Shown piece by piece: positions 13,563 through 21,255 of a stretch of 42,549 nucleotides of DNA. The stretch comes from a virus: IMG/VR virus record IMGVR_UViG_3300018080_000288, positions 1 through 42,549 of that record; one strand, given 5' to 3'. The notes beneath the pieces are model-generated. The model was not told the DNA's origin. It made no database searches and saw only the letters and a list, made by a program, of their open reading frames with translations. Numbering within the stretch: position 1 is the first letter of the stretch; the number at the start of each line of letters is the position of its first letter. The position numbers and the translations under genes are program-made.

Positions 13563-13723
13563 GTCTTCCCCTTTCTCCCGGCCGCGCCGGGGGTCGTTGT
13601 GTTCGGCGAAAATTGCCGACTTCGGGCGCATATTTCGCAATACTCCGCGTCGTCGTCCTTGAAGACATCTTCCGGGGCGACGACATCGAAACAGTCCGCG
13701 CAAATGTAGAATCGACGTTTCAT
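13457..13723 (-). CDS. Small zinc-ribbon protein overlapping its neighbour
   Basis: 88 aa. N-terminal ICADCFDVVAPEDVFKDDDAEYCEICA is a clear CxxC...CxxC ribbon of about 30 residues. The last 50 residues overlap the next gene and its leader repeat out of frame and look like non-selected sequence, so the original stop may have been lost. GGGGAAGATC precedes the ATG. Confidence 0.6.
   Translation of the reverse strand: MKRRFYICADCFDVVAPEDVFKDDDAEYCEICARSRQFSPNTTTPGAAGRKGKTWQSKQKGNAVIERSAGCTSSPRPSLSHAIAAKSR
13565..13594 (-). repeat. 30-base leader repeat with hairpin, copy 2
   Basis: Identical to 11903-11932; hairpin CCCGGC-GCG-GCCGGG plus AGAAAGGGGAAG, directly before the ATG of the 228-aa gene. 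Confidence 0.8.
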
Positions 13724-13734
13724 GATCTTCCCCT

Positions 13735-13902
13735 TTACCATGCGAGCGCGTATCCCGCGGGCGGGCGCTCGACCGGTTTCATCTCCCGAGGCGGGAGTCC
13801 GTGTTTTTTGATGATCTCCGCGATCTTGTCCCGGACCTTGCATTTCAAACACTTCTTTTCGCCGGGATAGATGAGCGCGAGACAATCGGGACAGAGTTCC
13901 AT
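13735..13902 (-). CDS. Small zinc-ribbon protein
   Basis: 55 aa. MELCPDCLALIYPGEKKCLKCKVR gives two CxxC pairs 14 residues apart, a compact zinc ribbon, followed by a helix and a proline-rich tail ending in GYALAW. AAAGGGGAACGA precedes the ATG. Short, but the motif and the ribosome binding site make it convincing. Confidence 0.7.
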   Translation of the reverse strand: MELCPDCLALIYPGEKKCLKCKVRDKIAEIIKKHGLPPREMKPVERPPAGYALAW

Positions 13903-13980
13903 TCGTTCCCCTTTCCTCTTTTTCGTTGGGCGTGATGAACCCGGAGTTTTGAGGGGACCCCGGGACGAAACCCGCGGGGG

Positions 13981-14349
13981 TTATCGATAGGATTTTTTGA
14001 CGGCGTCGCCGATCTGTTCTTGCGTGAGTCTCTTCAAGTTTGCCTCGACCGCGTCCGCTTTCGCTTTCCGGTTCGGGGCGTCGAGGATCCACTCGACAAG
14101 CATCTCGCCCGCCGCTTGAACCATCTCGACCGGATCCGTCTTCATGACGTGATCGACCGGAAAACCGCGAATGTCGGAAACGCGCTTTGTCCGATAGTCG
14201 AGGGATCCGATCAACCCGGAATCCTTCTCGGGGGTCAAGGTCGAAAACCAATCAAAAAACGTCGCCTCCGTGACCCGGTCGCCCGCCTTGTTCGTGTGAA
14301 AGAAAACCATGAGTTCATGACCCTTCGCCGTGATTCCCTTCGCCGCCAT
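13981..14349 (-). CDS. Hypothetical protein
   Basis: 122 aa. Mixed alpha-beta: ELMVFFHTNKAGDRVTEATFFDWFSTL, then a helical C-terminal half with LTQEQIGDAVKKSY. AAAGGGGCAATT precedes the ATG. No family recognised. A 78-base GC-rich spacer with CCCGCGGG and CCCGGGG stems follows it. Confidence 0.65.
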   Translation of the reverse strand: MAAKGITAKGHELMVFFHTNKAGDRVTEATFFDWFSTLTPEKDSGLIGSLDYRTKRVSDIRGFPVDHVMKTDPVEMVQAAGEMLVEWILDAPNRKAKADAVEANLKRLTQEQIGDAVKKSYR

Positions 14350-14429
14350 AATTGCCCCTTTCGTTTGTTGTTGTCCGTTTGATCGACCGATCGGCCGGGG
14401 AACTTGAGTTCCCGCGACCGGTCCGCGGA

Positions 14430-14690
14430 TCAACCGAATTGAACGACGCGCCGTGTCGAGCGATTCAACCATCCGTGAACGCGGGACACGCCGTCGGATC
14501 CGAGAACTTTAAAATCGAAGTAACGGGTTTCTTCCGGGGGAACGTCCGGGACCGTGTCGAAGACCGGGACGACATATTGATACAGGTCGCCGCGGTAACA
14601 GGAACCGAAGACGGCATCGCATCGTCGGCATTCGTGGACCTGGACGGCGACCGAGGAAACCTTCGAGGAATTGCAAGCGGGACACTTCAT
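14430..14690 (-). CDS. Small zinc-ribbon protein
   Basis: 86 aa. MKCPACNSSKVSSVAVQVHECRRCDAVFGSC is a classic zinc ribbon with CPAC and CRRC 16 residues apart, like those of phage transcription-related fingers. The C-terminal half is beta-rich. AAAGGGGGTCC precedes the ATG. Confidence 0.7.
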   Translation of the reverse strand: MKCPACNSSKVSSVAVQVHECRRCDAVFGSCYRGDLYQYVVPVFDTVPDVPPEETRYFDFKVLGSDGVSRVHGWLNRSTRRVVQFG

Positions 14691-14716
14691 CGCGGACCCC
14701 CTTTCGGGTTCGGGTT

Positions 14717-14821
14717 TTAGTTGATCGCCGGAATCTTCGCGAGCATTTCTTGAGCGAACCTGATCGCCTCGATCAAGAGGTAAAGAGTCGGAATCGAAGC
14801 GCCTAGACTGAACCATTTCAT
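14717..14821 (-). CDS. 34-aa amphipathic peptide
   Basis: 34 aa, MKWFSLGASIPTLYLLIEAI followed by RFAQEMLAKIPAIN. It has a strong ribosome binding site (GAAAGGGG, about six bases from ATG) like its neighbours and is the first reading frame after the control region. It may be a small membrane-associated peptide or a leader peptide. Confidence 0.5.
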   Translation of the reverse strand: MKWFSLGASIPTLYLLIEAIRFAQEMLAKIPAIN

Positions 14822-14983
14822 CGCGGCCCCTTTCGTTTTCGTCTATGTGCGTTGTTGTTGTCATGACCTAGAAGATATACAAATCCCGTGCCAGGATCCC
14901 GGGATCTCGGGGAATCTTTTTTCGCTTGATATTTCAGGGATTTAGAAAATCGGCGTGAACAAACTTCCCTCGGGGATTAGGAA

Positions 14984-15003
14984 AGTATGTCAAAATATGT
15001 CAA
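14984..15003 (-). promoter_or_regulatory. Tandem 10-base repeats with promoter-like TTGACA
   Basis: Minus strand reads TTGACATATT then TTGACATACT, two 10-base copies one helical turn apart. The first TTGACA could be a -35; 17-18 bases downstream the best -10 is a weak CTAATC/TAATCC. It may be a regulator binding site, a weak activated promoter, or both. Confidence 0.45.
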
Positions 15004-15058
15004 GCATTGTGCCGAAAAATGACACATTGACGCGCCGTGTCGAGGGGAACCGGCGGGA

Positions 15059-15090
15059 GAAAAAAGGTTCCCTTCCGAGGGGAAAACCCT
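15059..15090 (-). terminator. Probable late terminator
   Basis: Minus strand: GGGTTTTCCC, a short loop, GGGAACC and then six T. The stem has a two-base bulge. A second hairpin (CATTTTC/GAAAATG) lies just upstream of it. Position after the last lysis-type gene fits the end of late transcription. Confidence 0.5.
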
Positions 15091-15246
15091 TCATTTTCCG
15101 AAAATGCCCCTAGAAGGCCCGAAAAGGGGTCATGCGAGGCCGACCCGGGAAAGGGGTGTAAAGGCATGAACGGAAGGGGGATCGTCCAGAGGGGACCCCG
15201 GGACGCGCCCGGGATCATAGAAAACGGGACGACGGGATCCGGGGGG

Positions 15247-15630
15247 TCAAGGCCCCGAGTCCCGGCCCGCTCGCCGTTGTTGTTCTTGCATCGCGTCCTT
15301 GATGTATTCCAGGTGAACATTTATCGAGTTCACTTGACCTTGAATGATCTCGAACCGCTTGTCCGTTTCCGCCGCCTTCTGTTCCGCCCGCCGGATCGCC
15401 GCGCCTTGCTGTTCCATCGCCTTGTTCTGTGCCGCGATCGTTGATCGTTGAGCGATTGCGAAGGTCCCGGCCCCGGCCATCAGAAGCATAAGAACAATCC
15501 CGATGATCCAAAGGCCGATTTTTGTCGAAAGTTTTCCGTCGATCTTTTTCCCGAGGTCGTGAACATCGAGACAATGGTTTTTGCAATAAGCGCCGGTCCG
15601 GGCGTCCCCCGGGTTCACTCCGTTTGTCAT
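15247..15630 (-). CDS. Membrane protein with coiled coil, i-spanin or holin-like
   Basis: 127 aa. One transmembrane helix at about residues 38-60 (IGLWIIGIVLMLLMAGAGTFAIA), then a coiled coil (AQNKAMEQQGAAIRRAEQKAAETDKRFEIIQGQVNSINVHLEYIKDAM). A membrane anchor followed by a periplasmic coiled coil is the i-spanin layout, and the upstream coupled gene is a lipoprotein with a proline-rich tail. Hemolysin XhlA-like holin accessory is the alternative. GCGAGGGAAA precedes the ATG. Confidence 0.6.
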   Translation of the reverse strand: MTNGVNPGDARTGAYCKNHCLDVHDLGKKIDGKLSTKIGLWIIGIVLMLLMAGAGTFAIAQRSTIAAQNKAMEQQGAAIRRAEQKAAETDKRFEIIQGQVNSINVHLEYIKDAMQEQQRRAGRDSGP

Positions 15631-15956
15631 TTTCCCTCGCCTTTCTTTTTTCCAGGTGGTTTGATGATAGGTGTTTCGATCTTCTTCGCGGGCGCTTTTT
15701 TGGGCGGGGGTTTCCGGGGGTTCGCTATCTTCGCAATCGCTTCCTCAATCCGACGGATCCGTTGATCGAACCTTTGAAGGTCCTGAGAAATCTTGTTCAT
15801 GTTCATGTCGGTCGTCTTTGCGACCTTCGCGATTTTCGCGTCAACGGCCGCGGAAGATCCGCCGCCGCCGACCCCCTCTTCGACCATGACCTCGACGCAA
15901 GATGTCATCAGAAGGGCGCTCAAAATGCCGATCAGAAATAATCCCCTTGTCTTCAT
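15627..15956 (-). CDS. Lipoprotein, o-spanin-like
   Basis: 109 aa. Signal sequence with lipobox (LFLIGILSALLMTSC, Cys at about 21), a glycine-rich spacer, a helical stretch (VDAKIAKVAKTTDMNMNKISQDLQRFDQRIRRIEEAIAKI), and a proline/lysine-rich C-terminus (PRKPPPKKAPAKK). This fits an outer-membrane spanin subunit. It overlaps the next gene by ATGA, as two-component spanins often do. AAAGGGGAAAAC precedes the ATG. Confidence 0.65.
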   Translation of the reverse strand: MKTRGLFLIGILSALLMTSCVEVMVEEGVGGGGSSAAVDAKIAKVAKTTDMNMNKISQDLQRFDQRIRRIEEAIAKIANPRKPPPKKAPAKKIETPIIKPPGKKKGEGK

Positions 15957-15967
15957 GTTTTCCCCTT

Positions 15968-16348
15968 TCATCTTGGGTTGATTATCGCGGCGTCCGGCAA
16001 GACGCCGACCCTCCGTTCCTTTTCGGTGATCATTTGATTGATAACTCGCCGAACCGTGACCGGCCGGGATCCCGCTCGCCGCGGGGAGTCCATCCTTTTG
16101 ATGATCTCGCGCCATAACTTGACGTTGACCGACCCGGGATTCATTTCTTTGAGGATCGCGATTTCCCTTCCGAGGTCCGCCTTCTCTTCCCTGATTTCCG
16201 CCTTCCTCTTCTGCCCGGACTTCTTCCACACATCATAATTTTTCCCGTCCGGCGTCGGCCGATACTCGACATCGTCCGCGAGCGCGACCGCGCAAGAAAA
16301 GAGGGCGAAAACGATCAACCCGACAACGAAAAAAGCGATCCCTTTCAT
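15968..16348 (-). CDS. Exported helical protein
   Basis: 126 aa. Signal peptide MKGIAFFVVGLIVFALFSCAVALADD with likely cleavage after ALA. The mature part is charged and helical (SGQKRKAEIREEKADLGREIAILKEM...VRRVINQMITEKERR). It lies between the adhesin gene and the spanin-like pair, so it may help in lysis or in placing the adhesin in the envelope. No family recognised. Confidence 0.65.
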   Translation of the reverse strand: MKGIAFFVVGLIVFALFSCAVALADDVEYRPTPDGKNYDVWKKSGQKRKAEIREEKADLGREIAILKEMNPGSVNVKLWREIIKRMDSPRRAGSRPVTVRRVINQMITEKERRVGVLPDAAIINPR

Positions 16349-16361
16349 TCTGTTCCCTTTC

Positions 16362-19300
16362 TTATTGAAACCATCCGTATGTTTGAAGGTCGTCAACGAC
16401 CTGATTCAAGAGGTCCTTTGTCGATTCGACATCGTCGCGGAGCGCGTTCAATTCAGTCTCGACCGAGTTCGCTTCCGCTTCCGATGAATATCCCCATCCG
16501 CCGGACGACGCCGTTATCGCGAGGTCGGCCGATGTCATCGCGGGGTTCGTCCGACTCGCGGAAGAATAGGTTTGCGTGAAGGCCGCGGTTTGACTCGCGG
16601 GGGTTGTCCCGAAGACGCCGATCTTCGCCGGTCCGACTTCGATTTCGTTCATTCCCGAACCGGAAACTTGAAGGACGGCCGCTTCGCCGGTTTGAGCGGA
16701 AAGATAGAAGGTCCCGGTCGAGTCAACATAGACGCGACCCCATTTCGCCGCGGTCGCGCCGGTATCGTATCCGTAAACATAGACGAAGGGGTTCTCGCCG
16801 GACGTTGCGTCCTCAAAGAAGGTAACGTCCGAATCCGCGCCGTCGTTGATTTCGACTTCCGTGTCCGATTCGAGTTCGAGGCGTTCGCCCGCTTGCGGAT
16901 AGATTTGAAAGGTCCCGTTGTCTTCGTCGATCGTCAAGGCCCCGTAACGAACGTTCCCGAGTGCGTCGTCCCATCCATAAACGTAAAGATGAGAATTTGA
17001 ACCGGCCCCGGGATCCGTCGAGGCGGAAAAGAAGTGCGCGTCGCCCTCGCCGTCCGCGTTTGCGTATAGTTCGCCCTCGATCCAGGTTTCCGCGATGTCC
17101 GAATTCCCGATCTTGACCGTGTTCGATCCCTTCCCTTGCGCGTTGTATCCGAAGACATTCTCGTTTGTGACTCCGTCCCCGGATGCTCGCGCCAGAGCGC
17201 CGACGTAAACCGAATTTGTTCCGTCCGTGAACTCGGTCACGTCCTCGGTTATCCAATACCCGCTTTCCCATCCGATCGCGGTCACGCGGTCGCCGGTCAA
17301 CATTTCCCGAAGCGAGGACTCGCCGATCGCGGTGAATTCATTTCCTTCTGTCAGTTCCCAAAGGGTCCCGTTACCGACGGACGTGTTCTCGTTTCCGGTT
17401 TGAAGATGCCTCAAAGCGCCTTGACCGGTCGCGGAATTTCCGGTTCCCGTTTCCAAGTCTTGAAGCGCCCCGTATCCGAACGCTTGATTCGCGTTACAGG
17501 TCGTGCATTCCCGGAAGGTGTAAGTCCCGAGGCCCGCATTCGCATAGGCGGACGTGTATTCATACCCGGATTCGTAACCGACGTTCGTATTGAAGCGGGC
17601 GAGGGGACTCCCGGCCCCGGAAAGATTCCCGGCCCCGAGGACGCCGACCCCGATGAAGACATTCGAGTCGTGATAGCGCCATCGATCCGAATAAAGATCC
17701 TCTTCGAGATGCGTCCCGTCGGAATCGAACTCGACAACCTTCGAAAGCGTGTCCGACCCGTCCGGCGTCGCCCATATCGAAACTTTCCCGGGCGAATCGT
17801 TGAGGGCGTGATCGTCCGCCGCCTCGAAGAGAATCGAGGCCGACGGGTTGTAAGCTCCCCCGGCGGAATCATATCCGTAAGCGGCGATCTCCCCGAGGTC
17901 GTCGCCCGAATCGGGATCTAGTGAACCGTTGCGCGATCGCAAAAAATGAACTTGACCGTGTTCCGTGTCCGAGTCCCGAGTGTAAGAAGTGTCCCCGCCT
18001 TGAACGATCGCATAGTCGCCCGCGTTCCATCCCTCGCGAATGTTGATTCCGACATTGAAATTTGACGCCTCGTTGAATGCCCTCATATCAATTCCCACTT
18101 GACCCGAGGCGTTGCCCGCGTCGTAACCCGGCGAATAAAGACTCTCCCCGATATCAATGAACGTGAGATTCCCTGTAATCGTCGAGGTCGCGTCTAAATA
18201 GGGGATATACATTTTGATCATGGAAAAGTCGTTGTTGACGTTCGTTCCGCTTTCCATGTTCGTTGAAAAGACGATATGAAAAATGTCGTCGATTTCGTTT
18301 CCCGAAAGGGCGTTGATGTTCATATCCATCGCCGACAGAATGTGAGCGTCCGAATAGTTCGCATCGATCCCGTAATACGCGCCTTGAAGTCTTCCAATCT
18401 TCCCGCGCTTCCCCGAATCGTTCGATCCCCTCGCCGTGAAATTTCCGGCGGTCATTGAGGCATATTCATAATAAAGACCGGTCGGGATGGTCGCCTCACA
18501 AGCAAAGGTTCCGGCGGTCCCGCCTTGTTCCCATGTAATATCGGGATTTTCTTCGTTGCATTCTCCCCCGGGACAGTCGGGATCCCCGCCGGGACACGGG
18601 TTCCCGTCGTTCGAACCGCCGACACAAATCGGTTCAGAAACCGCGTTCGACATATCGATCGCGACATTCATCATCGCCCCGAGCGGTTGCGTGTCGTTCG
18701 CCTCCCCCCCGGCCGACGGCGTCAAGCTGTAAAAAGCATTAAAGGCAACGGGTTGATAAAACCCGGACCCGGGGTTAATGAATTCCTGTTCCCATATACC
18801 GACGACCGTTGAAGACGAAACATCGTTCGCACTATTCCCAAATTGAGCGCGAGACACGTCGTTGATTTCGTATTGCTCCATGTCGAGGTTACTCGACGCC
18901 GTCCCGTCCCAATTGTCCGACCATTCCAGGGTCGCGCCCGCGCCGGGGGATTGAAGAACCTCGCCGGGATTAGAAAAGGCGGTCGATGGAAGAATATAGT
19001 TTCCCGCGCCGATCGAAACGGTTGTTCCCGCTTCGATCGTTGTTCCCGAGGTCAAGGACGTTCCCGCCTCGATCGCGCCGGTCGTCGTCACGGAATCCGC
19101 GTCGATGTCCGCGAGGTCCGCGTCGCCGTCCGGGGTTATTCTCCAATCGGCCGAATATGAAGGCGTGAAACTTTCCGCCGTGACATCCGGGTTCGATCCG
19201 TCGAAGGTATTCGATCCGCAAGCGACCCCGCAATCCCCGGACCATACGGACCATGTAACAGTCGCGCCGTTGAACTCCGGGGGGGGATTCCCGGTCCCCG

Positions 19301-20042
19301 TGCAGTTTGCCGAACAGGTCGTCGCGACCGCGGAAGGGTTGAAGGCCCATCCGCAAGTTTCTTCATCCCAAAGAAGAATGTCGGTCACTTTGTAGGTCAA
19401 TTCCGCGCCGCCGATCACATCATGAAGAGTGTCAACGTCGGCCGAATCGGAGAAGGTATAAACGAGGACGTAAGCGCCGGGACCCATGAGTCCGCCGACC
19501 GCGGAAAGATTCTTTCCCTTCATCCCGTTTTCACTCGGAAGGGAAGTCGGCCAGGATCCGACGGTTCCTTGATTGTCGCAACAATTCCAGCCGAACGCGC
19601 AAAAGTACGTTCCCCCGCCGATGTCGGGACAGCTTGTCGTTGACGCCGCGAGAACAATCGCGCCCCGGTCGCATCCGTCGCACCCGTCAACGGCGGAATC
19701 GGCGAAGTAATGATCAAGCCCGTTGATCGTGAGAGGGACCGCTTTGATTTGCAGGGTTTGACTTATCGCATCGTCACATGACCCGACGGGATTCGGTCCT
19801 AGAACATAACTCGGGGCGTTGATCACTTCGCGGGAAATCCAGGTTTCGGACGTGTCGTCGTACTCAAGATGATAATAGTCCCCGGTGTTCGAACAATCGA
19901 CATCGTCCATGTCGCAAATGTTCGAATAGGAACCATAGTCGCCCCCGGCCGCGGGATCGCAAAGGAAAACAAAGCAAGCGAATATTAGGACCGCAATCCA
20001 GGCGACAACGATCCACTTCGGAAAAGAGTCTCGGTCTTTCAT
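16362..20042 (-). CDS. Large signal-peptide-bearing adhesin or tail fibre
   Basis: 1,226 aa. The N-terminus (KWIVVAWIAVLIFACFVFLCDPAAGG) is a signal peptide or anchor. Residues up to about 440 are rich in cysteine pairs (CDGCDRG, CAFGWNCCDN and more), expected of an oxidising compartment. The middle is beta-rich. Residues about 810-960 contain repeats such as NQAFGYGALQDLETGTGNSATGQGAL, like the beta-roll repeats of YadA-head and tail-fibre proteins. The end is a coiled coil (EAEANSVETELNALRDDVESTKDLLNQVVDDLQ), probably for trimerisation. A second ATG at 20049-20051 overlaps the upstream stop; I prefer 20042 for the GAGGA spacing. Position fits a tail fibre, but the export signal is odd. Confidence 0.8.
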   Translation of the reverse strand: MKDRDSFPKWIVVAWIAVLIFACFVFLCDPAAGGDYGSYSNICDMDDVDCSNTGDYYHLEYDDTSETWISREVINAPSYVLGPNPVGSCDDAISQTLQIKAVPLTINGLDHYFADSAVDGCDGCDRGAIVLAASTTSCPDIGGGTYFCAFGWNCCDNQGTVGSWPTSLPSENGMKGKNLSAVGGLMGPGAYVLVYTFSDSADVDTLHDVIGGAELTYKVTDILLWDEETCGWAFNPSAVATTCSANCTGTGNPPPEFNGATVTWSVWSGDCGVACGSNTFDGSNPDVTAESFTPSYSADWRITPDGDADLADIDADSVTTTGAIEAGTSLTSGTTIEAGTTVSIGAGNYILPSTAFSNPGEVLQSPGAGATLEWSDNWDGTASSNLDMEQYEINDVSRAQFGNSANDVSSSTVVGIWEQEFINPGSGFYQPVAFNAFYSLTPSAGGEANDTQPLGAMMNVAIDMSNAVSEPICVGGSNDGNPCPGGDPDCPGGECNEENPDITWEQGGTAGTFACEATIPTGLYYEYASMTAGNFTARGSNDSGKRGKIGRLQGAYYGIDANYSDAHILSAMDMNINALSGNEIDDIFHIVFSTNMESGTNVNNDFSMIKMYIPYLDATSTITGNLTFIDIGESLYSPGYDAGNASGQVGIDMRAFNEASNFNVGINIREGWNAGDYAIVQGGDTSYTRDSDTEHGQVHFLRSRNGSLDPDSGDDLGEIAAYGYDSAGGAYNPSASILFEAADDHALNDSPGKVSIWATPDGSDTLSKVVEFDSDGTHLEEDLYSDRWRYHDSNVFIGVGVLGAGNLSGAGSPLARFNTNVGYESGYEYTSAYANAGLGTYTFRECTTCNANQAFGYGALQDLETGTGNSATGQGALRHLQTGNENTSVGNGTLWELTEGNEFTAIGESSLREMLTGDRVTAIGWESGYWITEDVTEFTDGTNSVYVGALARASGDGVTNENVFGYNAQGKGSNTVKIGNSDIAETWIEGELYANADGEGDAHFFSASTDPGAGSNSHLYVYGWDDALGNVRYGALTIDEDNGTFQIYPQAGERLELESDTEVEINDGADSDVTFFEDATSGENPFVYVYGYDTGATAAKWGRVYVDSTGTFYLSAQTGEAAVLQVSGSGMNEIEVGPAKIGVFGTTPASQTAAFTQTYSSASRTNPAMTSADLAITASSGGWGYSSEAEANSVETELNALRDDVESTKDLLNQVVDDLQTYGWFQ

Positions 20043-20047
20043 GTCTT

Positions 20048-20374
20048 TCATTCCTCGATCGGATTGTCCTTCCCTTTTGCCTCGACCGCCTTGTTGATCA
20101 GGTGTTCGAGCGCCTTTTGATTGACGACCCCTTGAGCGGGTTTTTCTGCGAATTTCGAAATCGCCTTCGCTAAAATCCACGTCCCGAAGAGTATCACATG
20201 GAATAACGTCAACGGGTTTCCACGGACTCCAACGTCCTCCACGATCAAGCCGACGATACCATAACCCGTCAAACGTGTGGCGCTCGCATTCCCGTTGTCC
20301 TCCGTGAAGAACCCCTTCAACCCTTCGATGATTGTCCCGAGGGACCCGGTCGTCCCCGTGTTTACTTTCGGCAT
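20048..20374 (-). CDS. Holin-like membrane protein
   Basis: 108 aa. Hydrophobic segments at about residues 36-47 and 56-73 (LTLFHVILFGTWILAKAISKF) with a charged C-terminal tail. Size, position between fibre genes and lysis-type genes, and topology fit a holin, but no family signature is visible. AAAGGGGTCGAAA precedes the ATG. Confidence 0.6.
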   Translation of the reverse strand: MPKVNTGTTGSLGTIIEGLKGFFTEDNGNASATRLTGYGIVGLIVEDVGVRGNPLTLFHVILFGTWILAKAISKFAEKPAQGVVNQKALEHLINKAVEAKGKDNPIEE

Positions 20375-20389
20375 TTTCGACCCCTTTCG

Positions 20390-20836
20390 TCATGTCGTTG
20401 ACCATGACCCGATGACCGAGGCGATCCCGTATCGTGTTTCCGTGATCAACCGAAGAAGGATCATCGCGTCCGTTTGATTCGTCCGGGTCGAGGCAACATT
20501 CCCGCCCGCGGCCGAATCGTTTATAACGTCCGCGTCGGCCGCGTGAATTGTGACCGACCCGGTTCCGATTCGATAAACTTCCAGGGAGCGCCCGACATCG
20601 TCGGCCCCGACACTCGGAAGATAAATGTTCACGGGGGAAGCGTTGTCAATGACGATGATTCCCCCGAGACTCGTTAAATATATTTCCGTTTCGCTATCAT
20701 AGGTTGTCAAGGATCCGCCGCCCACGTTCGCGACGCCGGTTTTTTTGACGATCCCATCTTGAACAACGATCAAAAGATCATCGGAGTCAACCGAGGAAAC
20801 GATCGGATAAAAAGTGTCGTTCGTGATCTTCGGCAT
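20390..20836 (-). CDS. Small beta-rich tail-associated protein
   Basis: 148 aa. Beta-rich, with IYLTSLGGIIVIDNASPVNIYLPSVGADDVGRSLEVYRIGTGSVTIHAAD, a pattern seen in phage fibre and fibre-like proteins, and a C-terminal LRLITETRYGIASVIGSWST. Shares the MPK start with the next gene by chance or descent. Structural role inferred from position. Confidence 0.62.
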   Translation of the reverse strand: MPKITNDTFYPIVSSVDSDDLLIVVQDGIVKKTGVANVGGGSLTTYDSETEIYLTSLGGIIVIDNASPVNIYLPSVGADDVGRSLEVYRIGTGSVTIHAADADVINDSAAGGNVASTRTNQTDAMILLRLITETRYGIASVIGSWSTT

Positions 20837-20839
20837 TTT

Positions 20840-21244
20840 TCACGCCTTCCCGGGGCGCTTCCTTTCTTCTTCCGGCGACTTGTATCCGACCCCGCATTTC
20901 GGACAACGGAGAATCGGTTTCGACGATCCGCAACAAGGCGGTTTTTCGATTAAGGGAACCTTGCATCCCGGACACTCGTATTTTGTCGCGCCGTCCGTGA
21001 TCGACATCTTCGCGGCCGCGACCGGAAGAGTCTTTTCCGGGACCCGGAGCATCGCCCGGGCGACCGCGCCCCAAATTGCAAAGCACCATTGAGAAACCGC
21101 CGCTCGATTGTCCAGGTCAACGGCCGGGACATTTTCCTTGTCCTTGATCTCGATGTCGATGTTCATTAATCGATTGCACTCGAAGAAGAAATGAACGATG
21201 AAAACGTCGTCTTCGAGTTTCCGAATTAACCGCGCTTCTTCCAT
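20840..21244 (-). CDS. Zinc-ribbon protein in the tail block
   Basis: 134 aa. Helical N-terminal half (IRKLEDDVFIVHFFFECNRLMNI...) and a C-terminal zinc ribbon: CPGC near 97, CC near 109 and CPKC near 120. No structural motif. AAAGGGGGAAGAC precedes the ATG. Confidence 0.62.
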   Translation of the reverse strand: MEEARLIRKLEDDVFIVHFFFECNRLMNIDIEIKDKENVPAVDLDNRAAVSQWCFAIWGAVARAMLRVPEKTLPVAAAKMSITDGATKYECPGCKVPLIEKPPCCGSSKPILRCPKCGVGYKSPEEERKRPGKA

Positions 21245-21255
21245 GTCTTCCCCCT

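Larger units (their letters stand above)
14822..15246 (-). other. Control region without a convincing gene
   Basis: 425 bases. On the minus strand it contains, in reading order, GC-rich stems (15190-15215), a probable terminator (15059-15090), one of three copies of GACGCGCCGTGTC (15029-15041), tandem TTGACATA repeats (14984-15003) and an A/T-rich leader before the 34-aa gene. Open frames here have no ribosome binding site and poor composition. This is the boundary between the late block and the accessory block. Confidence 0.7.

Noticed and set aside
15000-15320. 106-aa minus-strand frame over the control region
   Set aside because: No ribosome binding site, overlaps the 15247 gene and crosses the terminator; composition is that of non-coding sequence.
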